From contig NZ_BMKX01000002.1 in assembly GCF_014644555.1 (NCBI RefSeq), forward strand, positions 372,001 through 436,000: a stretch of DNA of 64,000 nt, in the 5' to 3' direction. Made by a program: the position numbers and the translations under genes. Positions 18,333-26,017 of the stretch are shown one piece after another. This DNA is from Glutamicibacter ardleyensis (GTDB lineage Bacteria > Actinomycetota > Actinomycetes > Actinomycetales > Micrococcaceae). Each line of letters begins with the position of its first letter. Position 1 is the first letter of the stretch. The notes beneath the pieces are model-generated. The model made no database searches. It saw nothing but the letters and a program-made list of their open reading frames with translations, and was not told the origin of the DNA.

Positions 18333-18800
18333 TCAGTACCCGGACATTTCTTCGTCGGTGCACAGGGTGACCTGCCACGGGGCGGAGGTAATCCGCCATT
18401 CATTTCCACTCTTGGACAGTTCAAAGGTTTCTGGATAATTTCCCATGCCGAGCAGGGAACCAAAGGCGCTGGAGCTTTCCACAAAGTGCACGGTGACCAC
18501 GGCACCGTTTCCGTTGACCGACGTATTGACCAGGTCAAGGTTCAGGTCTTGACTGTCCACCGAGTAGGGGTCGCACAGCCCGGTGGCGGCAGAATTTTTC
18601 ACATACCCCTTCGCTTCGGCGAAATCTCCATCCGCGATGGCCATCACATAACGCTGGATGGTCCCCTCGGGGGTATTCGGTGGAAGTAGCGGAGCAGTGG
18701 GGCGCAGTGCCACCGAGATCAGCGCGGCTATAACCAACGCCACACATAGCGCCGCTAAGCCTGCTAAGACCCAGCGCACTCGTGAAAAATTACTTGTCAT
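18333..18800 (-). CDS. Membrane-anchored NTF2-like small protein, unknown
   Basis: The protein of about 155 residues has one N-terminal membrane anchor (about 8-30) and an outside domain beginning PNTPEGTIQRYVMAIADGDFAEAKGYV, a pattern common in NTF2-like/DUF4878-type lipoprotein or anchored domains. The ATG at 18800 has GAGG just upstream. Forms an operon with the large membrane protein downstream. Family match is tentative. Confidence 0.65.
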   Translation of the reverse strand: MTSNFSRVRWVLAGLAALCVALVIAALISVALRPTAPLLPPNTPEGTIQRYVMAIADGDFAEAKGYVKNSAATGLCDPYSVDSQDLNLDLVNTSVNGNGAVVTVHFVESSSAFGSLLGMGNYPETFELSKSGNEWRITSAPWQVTLCTDEEMSGY

Positions 18801-18890
18801 ACCCTCATTTTGCCGTTTCCAAGGTGAATAACCTAGCAATGAAATGTTCCGAATTGATAAAGATCTCACCCGCGATTTGCTCATATTTGA

Positions 18891-18896
18891 GATACT
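18891..18896 (+). promoter_or_regulatory. -10-like hexamer of dusB, leaderless
   Basis: GATACT lies six bases before the GTG start of dusB, and no Shine-Dalgarno site is present. That spacing puts the transcription start at or beside the start codon. No good -35. Confidence 0.45.
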
Positions 18897-18902
18897 TGTT
18901 TA

Positions 18903-20099
18903 GTGACGATTCTTTCTCCCACCCAAACTAGTACGTCGACCGACGTTCCGACCCTCGAACTGCCTCCATTGCAACTGGGCAAGCACACCATTGAAACACC
19001 GGTGATCTTGGCTCCGATGGCAGGCATTACCAACCGGGCGTTCCGTCGACTGTGCCGCGAATACGGTGGTGGCGTGTATGTCACCGAAATGGTGACCGCA
19101 CGCGCTTTGGTAGAACGTAATACCGAATCGATGCGCATCATCTCCCATGACGCGGATGAAGACTTCCGTTCCATCCAGATTTACGGGGTGGATCCGAACA
19201 CCGTGCGCGCCGCGGTGCGCATGGTGATCGACGAGAACCGAGCGGACCACATTGACCTGAACTTCGGTTGCCCGGTTCCCAAGGTGACCCGCAAGGGCGG
19301 GGGAGCGGCGCTACCGTGGAAAACGGATCTGTTCACCTCCATCATTGAAGCTGCCACCTCGGAGGCCGCCAAGGGCGAGGTGCCGTTGACCATCAAAATG
19401 CGCAAAGGCATCGACGACGATCACCTGACGTATATCGAGTCAGCCAAGATCGCTCGTGACCACGGCGCCGCCGCAGTAACCCTGCACGGGCGCACCTCGC
19501 GTCAGTACTATGCGGGCAAGGCCGATTGGGAAGCCATCGCCACCCTGCGTGAAGCAATACCCGATATGCCAATCTTGGGCAATGGCGACATTTTCAGTGC
19601 CGAAGACGCGATCGAGATGGTCGAACAGACCGGTGTAGACGGAGTGGTTATTGGCCGTGGTTGCCAGGGTCGTCCGTGGCTGTTTGGTGACCTACAGGCA
19701 GCCTTCGAAGGCCGCGCCGATCGGTTCCGTCCCGGTGTACGTGAGGTCGCCGATACCGTGTACCGTCACGGGGAACTGCTGGCCGAATTCTTTGAAGATG
19801 AAGGCAAAGGGATGCGCGATATTCGCAAGCACATCGCCTGGTACTTCAAGGGCTACCCGGTCGGTGGCGACATTCGCTCACAGCTGGCGCAGGTGCCTTC
19901 CTTGGAACGACTGCGTGAACTGCTGAATGAACTCGATCTCGATCTGGGTTACCCGGGTACGGCCGCAGAAGGAACTCGCGGCCGCGCCGGAACGCCGAAG
20001 AAAACTCACCTACCCGACGGATGGTTGTCCACTCGGGAGATGAGTGACGAGCACCGAGTGATGATTAAGGCCGCTGAGTTAGACATCTCCGGTGGATAA
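18903..20099 (+). CDS. dusB: tRNA-dihydrouridine synthase
   Basis: FMN-dependent TIM-barrel enzyme that reduces uridines in the tRNA D-loop. The 398 residues show the Dus hallmarks: VILAPMAGITNRAFRRLCRE at the N-terminus, the catalytic Cys123 in NFGCPVPKV, the KMRKGIDD strand and the ILGNGDI/VDGVVIGRGCQGRPW FMN-phosphate site, then the helical C-terminal domain. DusB-like by layout. Starts with GTG and looks leaderless. Followed by dgt after 37 bp. Confidence 0.94.
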   Translation: MTILSPTQTSTSTDVPTLELPPLQLGKHTIETPVILAPMAGITNRAFRRLCREYGGGVYVTEMVTARALVERNTESMRIISHDADEDFRSIQIYGVDPNTVRAAVRMVIDENRADHIDLNFGCPVPKVTRKGGGAALPWKTDLFTSIIEAATSEAAKGEVPLTIKMRKGIDDDHLTYIESAKIARDHGAAAVTLHGRTSRQYYAGKADWEAIATLREAIPDMPILGNGDIFSAEDAIEMVEQTGVDGVVIGRGCQGRPWLFGDLQAAFEGRADRFRPGVREVADTVYRHGELLAEFFEDEGKGMRDIRKHIAWYFKGYPVGGDIRSQLAQVPSLERLRELLNELDLDLGYPGTAAEGTRGRAGTPKKTHLPDGWLSTREMSDEHRVMIKAAELDISGG

Positions 20100-20106
20100 G
20101 TCAGCG

Positions 20107-20125
20107 AGTGACCCAAAAGGTCACT
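20107..20125. promoter_or_regulatory. Palindrome before dgt
   Basis: AGTGACC-CAAAA-GGTCACT is a perfect seven-base inverted repeat between dusB and dgt. It has no T tract, so it looks more like an operator than a terminator. It overlaps the position where a -35 of dgt would lie. A -10 (TAGACT, 20124-20129) follows directly, six bases before the dgt ATG. Confidence 0.4.
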
Positions 20126-20136
20126 AGACTCGTAAT

Positions 20137-21420
20137 ATGACCCAGATCAACGGATATACCGAAGCTGATCAGGAACGTTGGGTACCCGAGCCGGCTAAGA
20201 AGTCGTATCGCACCGCGTTCGCACGTGATCGCGCTCGGGTTTTGCACTCTTCGGCGCTACGCCGGCTGGGCGCCAAGACCCAGGTGGTCTCTCCGACGCT
20301 CAACGATTTTGTGCGCACCAGGCTGACTCATTCCTTGGAAGTAGCGCAAGTGGGACGCGAACTCGGCGCGGCATTGGGCTGTGATCCAGACATCGTTGAT
20401 ACCGCCTGTCTTGCCCATGACCTGGGGCACCCACCCTTCGGACATAACGGTGAAAAAGCATTAAATAAACTGGCCAAAGACATTGGCGGTTTTGAAGGCA
20501 ACGCGCAGACCCTGCGCTTGCTGACCCGCTTGGAAACTAAAACTTTTCGGCACAACGGACACTCGGCAGGATTAAACCTGTCACGGGCTGCCTTGGACGC
20601 GTCGTGTAAATACCCTTGGTTACGCGAAGAGGCACCGCTGCGCAATGGAAAGCAGACCAAGAAGTTTGGTGTGTACACCGATGACCAGCCGGTTTTTGAT
20701 TGGTTGCGTAGTGGACCGGATTCGGTCCCTGGACGAGTGTGCATGGAAGGCCAAGTGATGGACTTGGCCGATGATATTTCTTATTCGGTCCATGACGTGG
20801 AAGACGCTATTGTCGGCGGACGCTTTCAGCTGCGTTGGTTGTTGGAATCTTCGGTACGTGACCGTGCGTTGCAGGTGACCAAGGATTGGTACCTGCCCAC
20901 CACGGATGAGTCGGATATCGATGCGGCCCTGACGCGGCTAGAAGCATCAGCAGAATGGGTTTCCCATGCAGATGGTTCGCGCCGAGCACGGGCCGCGCTC
21001 AAAGACATGACCAGCCAATTTATTGGACGGTTCTGTCAGGCAGCAATGGATGCCACGCGCAGCGAGTTTGGGCAGGGAAACCTCACCCGGTACAACGCAC
21101 AGCTGATCGTCCCGGAGGAGACCGAACACGAGATTGCGGTGATGAAGGGTATTGCCGCAAACTTCGTGATGACTAAAGAAGAGCTTCAGCCGATGTATTT
21201 GAATCAACGGCAAATACTGACTGATCTAGTGGATCTATTGTCGGATAATGAAGATAAATACCTCGAACCGATCTTCGCTGCGGACTACAAGGATGCCGCG
21301 AATGAACAAGGACGACTGCGCGTGGTCATCGACCAGGTGGCCTCACTGACCGACGCTTCGGCGCTGGAATGGCATGCGTCGCTGGTCAAAGGCGAAAGTT
21401 ACGAACCAAAGCTTTTCTAG
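20137..21420 (+). CDS. dgt: dGTP triphosphohydrolase-like HD protein
   Basis: HD-domain deoxyguanosine triphosphate triphosphohydrolase-like protein, 427 residues. Metal ligands are in THSLEVAQVG (His65) and CLAHDLGHPPFGHNGE (His94-Asp95); the later conserved DLADDISYSVHDVEDAI block is also present. It hydrolyses dNTPs to nucleoside and tripolyphosphate. It sits between dusB and dnaG. The start has no ribosome site but has TAGACT six bases upstream, so the mRNA may be leaderless. Confidence 0.92.
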   Translation: MTQINGYTEADQERWVPEPAKKSYRTAFARDRARVLHSSALRRLGAKTQVVSPTLNDFVRTRLTHSLEVAQVGRELGAALGCDPDIVDTACLAHDLGHPPFGHNGEKALNKLAKDIGGFEGNAQTLRLLTRLETKTFRHNGHSAGLNLSRAALDASCKYPWLREEAPLRNGKQTKKFGVYTDDQPVFDWLRSGPDSVPGRVCMEGQVMDLADDISYSVHDVEDAIVGGRFQLRWLLESSVRDRALQVTKDWYLPTTDESDIDAALTRLEASAEWVSHADGSRRARAALKDMTSQFIGRFCQAAMDATRSEFGQGNLTRYNAQLIVPEETEHEIAVMKGIAANFVMTKEELQPMYLNQRQILTDLVDLLSDNEDKYLEPIFAADYKDAANEQGRLRVVIDQVASLTDASALEWHASLVKGESYEPKLF

Positions 21421-21446
21421 GCTGAGCTTCATGCACAGCCCGTGAC

Positions 21447-21468
21447 GCGCTCGGCCTATGCCGAGCGC
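21447..21468 (+). terminator. Hairpin between dgt and dnaG
   Basis: GCGCTCGGC-CTAT-GCCGAGCGC is a perfect nine-base stem with a four-base loop, followed by AACTTCTT. It ends dgt transcription or binds a regulator; the dnaG -10 begins eight bases later. Confidence 0.65.
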
Positions 21469-21475
21469 AACTTCT

Positions 21476-21481
21476 TAGAAT
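21476..21481 (+). promoter_or_regulatory. -10 hexamer of dnaG, leaderless
   Basis: TAGAAT lies seven bases before the dnaG ATG at 21489, with no Shine-Dalgarno site in between. Confidence 0.45.
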
Positions 21482-21488
21482 GGGAATC

Positions 21489-23369
21489 ATGGCAGGGCTG
21501 ATTAAACGAGAAGACATCGACGAGGTGCGTAACCGCATCGACCTCCGCGAGGTCGTCGAATCCTACGTCACGCTCAAATCTGCGGGCGTGGGCTCCTATA
21601 AAGGACTGTGCCCGTTCCACGACGAACGCAGTCCGTCCTTCCACATTCGTCCCCAGCTGGGAACCTTTCACTGCTTTGGCTGTGGTGAATCGGGCGACGT
21701 GTTCGCGTTCATTCAAAAGATGGATCACTCATCTTTCTCCGAAACCGTCGAGTCACTGGCCGCTCGTATCAACTACGAACTGCACTACGAAGATGGTGGC
21801 ACCGGGCCACGCCGCGAAGACTATGGCAAGCGTCAGCGCCTGGTCGATGCACACAAGGTAGCTGAGGAATTCTTCCAGGCCCAGCTGGCCTCCGAAGAAG
21901 CTCAGACCGCCCGTGACTTCCTCAGTGGGCGTGGTTTTGAACCACAGGCTGCTGCGGACTTCTCCGTCGGATATGCACCCAAGGGTTGGGACGCGTTGCT
22001 CAAGCACCTGCGTGCTCAAGGCTTCGTTGACGAAGAATTGAAACTAACTGGCATGTTCGCGGAAGGAAACCGCGGAATTTATGACCGTTTCCGTGGGCGT
22101 TTAGTGTGGCCCATCCGCGACCTGTCCGGAGCCACCATCGGTTTTGGTGCACGTAAACTCTACGACGATGATCAGGGACCTAAATACCTGAACACCCCTG
22201 AAACACAGTTGTATAAGAAGTCTCAAGTTCTTTATGGCCTGGATCTGGCAAAAAAGCAGATTTCCAAGACCAGACAGATCGTGGTGGTTGAAGGGTACAC
22301 GGACGTGATGGCTTGCCATCTTGCGGGCATCACAACGGCGGTCGCTACCTGTGGCACGGCCTTTGGTACCGACCACATCAAAATAGCCAGAAGACTCCTG
22401 CAAGATGATGGCACCGGTGGTGAAGTCATCTTCACCTTTGATGGTGACGCCGCCGGACAGAAAGCCGCATTGCGTGCCTTCGACGAAGACCAGCGTTTTA
22501 TCGCGCAGACCTATGTGTGCGTGGAGCCAAATGGCGCAGACCCCTGCGATCTACGATTGCATCGCGGTGATGAGGCCGTCCGCGAACTCATAGAACTAAA
22601 ACGCCCGCTCTTTGAATTTGCGATCCGTGCCGAGCTGAAGAAGTTCAATTTGAATACCGTCGAGGGACGAGTGCAGGCCTTGCGGCAGACCGCACCCATC
22701 GTTGCACAAATTCGTGATTCGTCGATTCGCCCGGCCTACGCGAGGGAACTTGCCGGCTGGTTGGGAATGAACAACGAAGACGTCAACCGTTCGGTGGCGG
22801 CCTCCATCAAGCGAGCCAGGCTGCCAAAAAATACTCCGCCAGATACCCGGGGTAACCAGAGCGAAGGACAGGGGCAACAAGCATCGGCTAACGCTTTTGA
22901 GCGCCCCGATAGTCGCGACCCGGTCATGCGATTAGAACGACAGGCACTGGAAGTAGTGATTCAGCAGCCGCACCGGCTCAACGAAGAACAGTGGCAGGCC
23001 TTCTACGAGGCTCGTTTCATGGCTCCAGTGCATGCAGCAGTGCATGACGGCATCGTGGCCGCCAGCGCCGCCGGAGCTTCTGCTTCGTCATGGGTTGAAG
23101 TCATTCGTGATGAGGTTCCGGAGCAGCTGCGTTCCTACGTCTCCGAGGTCGCGGTGACGAGTATTCCGGCATCGGATGAACATAACCTTGCACGCTATTG
23201 CTCCGACATCATCAATGGTCTGATTGAGCTTCAAATCACACACCGCAAGGCGGAGCTTATTGGGCGGTTGCAACGTGCCGAAATGGAACCTGAGGGTGAG
23301 GAATACGCCCAGATCAACAGGGAACTAATGGAACTTGAAATGCGCCGGCGAATACTCCGGGGCACCTAA
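21489..23369 (+). CDS. dnaG: DNA primase
   Basis: Replicative primase, 626 residues. N-terminal CHC2 zinc domain (Cys41, His44, Cys62, Cys65 in CPFHDERSPSF...FHCFGCGESGD), then the catalytic core with the Toprim acids in VVVEGYTDVMA and TFDGDAAGQKAA, and a helical C-terminal helicase-binding domain preceded by a Gly/Gln-rich linker. Start at the second in-frame ATG (21489); the first, at 21480, overlaps the -10. Followed by the tRNA-Asn gene. Confidence 0.96.
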   Translation: MAGLIKREDIDEVRNRIDLREVVESYVTLKSAGVGSYKGLCPFHDERSPSFHIRPQLGTFHCFGCGESGDVFAFIQKMDHSSFSETVESLAARINYELHYEDGGTGPRREDYGKRQRLVDAHKVAEEFFQAQLASEEAQTARDFLSGRGFEPQAAADFSVGYAPKGWDALLKHLRAQGFVDEELKLTGMFAEGNRGIYDRFRGRLVWPIRDLSGATIGFGARKLYDDDQGPKYLNTPETQLYKKSQVLYGLDLAKKQISKTRQIVVVEGYTDVMACHLAGITTAVATCGTAFGTDHIKIARRLLQDDGTGGEVIFTFDGDAAGQKAALRAFDEDQRFIAQTYVCVEPNGADPCDLRLHRGDEAVRELIELKRPLFEFAIRAELKKFNLNTVEGRVQALRQTAPIVAQIRDSSIRPAYARELAGWLGMNNEDVNRSVAASIKRARLPKNTPPDTRGNQSEGQGQQASANAFERPDSRDPVMRLERQALEVVIQQPHRLNEEQWQAFYEARFMAPVHAAVHDGIVAASAAGASASSWVEVIRDEVPEQLRSYVSEVAVTSIPASDEHNLARYCSDIINGLIELQITHRKAELIGRLQRAEMEPEGEEYAQINRELMELEMRRRILRGT

Positions 23370-23423
23370 GTATCTGGTTTTGGTTTTTAGTTGAGCTTCG
23401 GGTAAAGTTATATCTCGTTGCAT

Positions 23424-23496
23424 TCCTCCATAGCTCAATTGGCAGAGCATTCGACTGTTAATCGAAGGGTTACTGGTTCAAGTCCAGTTGGAGGAG
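23424..23496 (+). tRNA. tRNA-Asn (GTT)
   Basis: Acceptor stem TCCTCCA with TGGAGGA, D-arm AGCTCAATTGGCAGAGC, anticodon arm TTCGA-CTGTTAA-TCGAA with anticodon GTT at 23457-23459, and T-arm with GGTTCAAGTCC. Discriminator G at 23496 and an encoded CC after it. The prophage begins at its 3' end. Confidence 0.95.
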
Positions 23497-23498
23497 CC
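23470..23498 (+). other. Probable attL core in tRNA-Asn
   Basis: Everything to the right is phage and the last certain host gene is the tRNA, so the 3' end of the tRNA (T-arm and acceptor strand) is the expected crossover site. The matching attR copy lies outside the window, so the exact core cannot be fixed. Confidence 0.6.
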
Positions 23499-23505
23499 GA
23501 AAAGA

Positions 23506-23539
23506 AGCCCCTCACCTGCACTAATGCAGGTGAGGGGCT
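23506..23539 (+). terminator. Terminator after tRNA-Asn
   Basis: AGCCCCTCACCTGCA-CTAA-TGCAGGTGAGGGGCT: 15 perfect base pairs, four-base loop, then TTCTTATTTT. Confidence 0.92.
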
Positions 23540-23647
23540 TTCTTATTTTCCGGTAAAACGCCTGTTTTAGACGCTTATTAGTCGTAAATTCCATGCACAT
23601 TAGGGTAATCGGTGTGTAAATTCGTGCACCATAGGCACAGAAAAGAG

Positions 23648-23674
23648 CCCCCGAACTCATAATGAGTTCGGGGG
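23648..23674 (-). terminator. Terminator of the phage late operon
   Basis: CCCCCGAACTCAT and ATGAGTTCGGGGG form a perfect hairpin with a minimal loop; in the minus direction CTCTTTT follows. It lies 105 bp past the holin stop. Confidence 0.88.
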
Positions 23675-23778
23675 TCTTTCACGTGGTGCCACTCTGCTGG
23701 TGGCCTAGGACTCAGCAGAGCGGGCGTTGCGGCAGTCCAGTCGCTACCGCGCGACTCCCCGGAGCTACCGGAGAAGCT

Positions 23779-24066
23779 TTATGCGCCTAGGGTGCCCTCT
23801 GGCTCGTAACCGCCAGTATCGTAGGACGGTGCCTGTGCAGAGCCGAGAACAACACGGACAAGCCACACAGGGAGCTTAGGCTCCAGCCACCGCCACAGCG
23901 TGTACCAAAGCCCAGCGAGGATTGCAGCGATCACTGGCACGGCCAGGTCACCATACGCTAGCAACTGCTCACGCAGAGGCTCCAGCACAGGCACTGCGGA
24001 GAGCAGAGAGCCTACGACAATGCCCCACACATAGGGGATGAACGTTCGTAGTATTGAGATGAGCAT
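23779..24066 (-). CDS. Putative holin
   Basis: The 95-residue protein has two hydrophobic segments (about 8-27 and 38-60) and a short acidic, Gly-rich tail. Length, topology and place beside the endolysin fit a phage holin, which would open the cell membrane to release the endolysin. AAGGAG lies six bases before the ATG. No sequence motif defines holins, so the call rests on context. Confidence 0.7.
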   Translation of the reverse strand: MLISILRTFIPYVWGIVVGSLLSAVPVLEPLREQLLAYGDLAVPVIAAILAGLWYTLWRWLEPKLPVWLVRVVLGSAQAPSYDTGGYEPEGTLGA

Positions 24067-24076
24067 TGTTGTCTCC

Positions 24077-24322
24077 TTAGACGATTGGTGGCCAGTTCCA
24101 ATGACCGGGTTTAGGTTCAGGGCTGGAAGGGACTGCGAGGTTGAAGAAAAATCCGGTCGGATTTAGGACTGCCAGCGACAAATACTGCGTCACGACACCA
24201 TCTGCGTCCTCTATGGCACCTTCGACGCTGGTCACAATTGCCGCGCGCGGTTCCGGCAGATATTCACCGCCTGGGGTGCCGTAGGACTGATAGTGCACTG
24301 TGCGTCCAACTGTCGGTTGCAT
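24077..24322 (-). CDS. Hypothetical protein in the lysis cassette
   Basis: An 81-residue protein with a small beta-rich pattern (VGRTVHYQSYG, RAAIVTSV, YLSLAVLNPTGFFFN) and a Pro-rich end. The ATG at 24322 has GAGGAG six bases upstream. It sits between the endolysin and holin genes with gaps of 13 and 10 bp, so it is part of the lysis unit. Similar small SH3-like proteins occur in actinophages; no function assigned. Confidence 0.65.
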   Translation of the reverse strand: MQPTVGRTVHYQSYGTPGGEYLPEPRAAIVTSVEGAIEDADGVVTQYLSLAVLNPTGFFFNLAVPSSPEPKPGHWNWPPIV

Positions 24323-24335
24323 GGTGGACTCCTCG

Positions 24336-25328
24336 TTATGGGTGGGTTGGGATTTCGAGCATCTTGCAGAACACTGGACCCGGCTTAGCGTCGATGACGC
24401 CCTTGTATGCGCCGCCGTGGTTGCGTTCCATGATGTCTTCGACGCGGGCACGGGTTACCTTGCGGTAGTCTCCGTCTACGGCGATCTTGGAGCCCTTCCA
24501 GTTGTTCATGGCGGTCTGGAGCTGCTTCACCCACTTGTAGTGAGCAACGCAGACCGGACCCCACATGCCGTCTGCAACGAGGTTGCCCCAGAGCTGGTTG
24601 CGCTGGTAGTACTCGATAGCCTCTTCGGTTACCGGGCCGGCTACACCGTCGATCTTGCCGCGGTAGATACCGCATGTGGCCAGCGCACGCTGAACATTCT
24701 TTACCTGTGCCTTGGACAAGTGCTTGTTCTTGGTGCCCTGTACCGGCTTCGGATTCTTCACCGGACGCTTCTCAGGGTTAGCTACCGGCGCGTAGGTGCC
24801 CCCGGCAGCGTTGGCTGCGATAGTCGGAATCTGAGGGATGCGGTCATAGCCTGGGCAGATCTTGCCACGCGACGATGACCAGAGCTCACCGCCATTCACA
24901 CGCCACGGGTTGACGCCGAGGCGGTGGTAGCCAATGCCCTTAGACGATGGGAGGGAGTTCTGCATGAGGCTGGTGCGTACACCGAACTTCTCGTGTGCGA
25001 ACGAGCAGATACGAGCCAGCGACTTCACCTGCGGGCCAGTCCATGAGCCTGTGCCCATACCCTGGGTCTCTACGGTGATGGACCGGCTGTTACCTGCACC
25101 GTTAGCCCAGCTGATGTACTCGGCGCCCATGTACTGCTCAATGGTGCCGTCACGACGGACGTAGAAGTGGCTGGATGCGCCGGCTGATGGGTTATTGAAC
25201 CAACCTTTGAGGCTGGATGCTTCGGTCACTGCAATGTGCAGGATGACGCAGTCAGTGCGGGCACGACGGCGCTTAGTGTAGTTCCGGCTGATGGGCTTCC
25301 AAACCACACCTGGCATTTTGACAGTCAC
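24336..25328 (-). CDS. Endolysin: N-acetylmuramoyl-L-alanine amidase with C-terminal binding domains
   Basis: Cell-wall lytic enzyme. The N-terminal half is an Amidase_2/PGRP-type domain: VILHIAV (zinc His about 31), SSHFYVRRDGTIEQYM, GYHRLGVNP (His about 135) and GKICPGYDRIPQ (Cys about 158). After a Lys/Pro linker comes a peptidoglycan_binding_1-like repeat (VKNVQRALATCGIYRGKIDGVAGPVTEEAI...), then a second related segment. The GTG at 25328 is chosen because GGAG lies seven bases upstream; earlier in-frame ATG at 25367 lacks this. Cleaves the bond between muramic acid and the peptide stem. Confidence 0.9.
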   Translation of the reverse strand: MTVKMPGVVWKPISRNYTKRRRARTDCVILHIAVTEASSLKGWFNNPSAGASSHFYVRRDGTIEQYMGAEYISWANGAGNSRSITVETQGMGTGSWTGPQVKSLARICSFAHEKFGVRTSLMQNSLPSSKGIGYHRLGVNPWRVNGGELWSSSRGKICPGYDRIPQIPTIAANAAGGTYAPVANPEKRPVKNPKPVQGTKNKHLSKAQVKNVQRALATCGIYRGKIDGVAGPVTEEAIEYYQRNQLWGNLVADGMWGPVCVAHYKWVKQLQTAMNNWKGSKIAVDGDYRKVTRARVEDIMERNHGGAYKGVIDAKPGPVFCKMLEIPTHP

Positions 25329-25361
25329 GGGGTGACTCCAATCTTTCGAGTAAAGCAAAAG

Positions 25362-25391
25362 CCCCACACCGGATGGTGTGAGGCTGTGGGG
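25362..25391 (-). terminator. Hairpin upstream of the endolysin gene
   Basis: CCCCACA pairs with TGTGGGG; alternatively CACACC pairs with GGTGTG inside it. In the minus direction CTTTTGCTTT follows. It directly follows the stop at 25392, so it may attenuate readthrough into the lysis genes. Confidence 0.6.
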
Positions 25392-25763
25392 TTAGGGCAC
25401 ATAACCGTCAGGGGGTTCAGGTGACGCGCCAGGTGGTGGGGGTGGGTTGCCGAGCATGATGTGTGCCATGAGTTCGGCTTCACGAGCCCTCAGCATGTTT
25501 ATGTAGCCACGGGACGCTGACTTGTCCGCATAGAATCCGGTGATCCTAATATTTAGCTGGTTGATGTCTTTGGAATGCCGTGTTTCCGCGGCTTCCAATT
25601 TCCTGTCCAGCCGGTCGCGTTCCTCCTGGATCTGGTCGATCAGATCAGATTGTGCATCTGCCCGGTTTTTCTTCGCGGTGAATAAGTGCCCTACGAGCCC
25701 GCCAGCGAAAGCAAGCACGGCACCTATGAGTGCGGCTAATGGTACGAACCATTCGGGGCTCAT
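25392..25763 (-). CDS. Phage membrane protein with coiled coil
   Basis: The protein of 123 residues has one N-terminal membrane segment (about 6-27), a long charged helix of heptad character (DLIDQIQEERDRLDRKLEAA), and a Pro-rich tail. Proteins like this sit between tail and lysis genes in many actinophages and could be holin accessory or spanin-like proteins. The start overlaps the previous stop as ATGA. Confidence 0.7.
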   Translation of the reverse strand: MSPEWFVPLAALIGAVLAFAGGLVGHLFTAKKNRADAQSDLIDQIQEERDRLDRKLEAAETRHSKDINQLNIRITGFYADKSASRGYINMLRAREAELMAHIMLGNPPPPPGASPEPPDGYVP

Positions 25764-26017
25764 CGGATGTACACCCGCCCAGCTAGAAGAACTGGGGTTT
25801 CGGGGTTGTCCTCAACTTTGGTATAGATCCAGTACTCTCCCGGTTCAAGATTTTCGATCATGACACCGTGCTTGCCGTCTACTTCGACGTTTGCCGCCCA
25901 TTCGCCGGGGCGTTGCCCATACGACACGAGGGACACTTGGAAGTCTGTACGAGGTTGCCCGTCTACTGTGACGAGTATCTGTTGAAATTCGATGGACTCT
26001 TTGAGATACGTGCTCAT
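25760..26017 (-). CDS. Small beta-sandwich tail-region protein
   Basis: An 85-residue protein with alternating strands (ILVTVDGQ, FQVSLVSYG, HGVMIENLEPGEYWIYTKV, LAGRVYIR) like a small Ig/carboxypeptidase-regulatory-type fold. ATG at 26017 overlaps the stop of the repeat protein gene as ATGA. Likely a minor tail or fibre-associated protein. Function unknown. Confidence 0.65.
   Translation of the reverse strand: MSTYLKESIEFQQILVTVDGQPRTDFQVSLVSYGQRPGEWAANVEVDGKHGVMIENLEPGEYWIYTKVEDNPETPVLLAGRVYIR

Noticed and set aside
17096-18538. 480-codon minus frame
   Set aside because: Same strand as the polytopic membrane protein but shifted frame; very rich in Arg, Pro and His and no start context.
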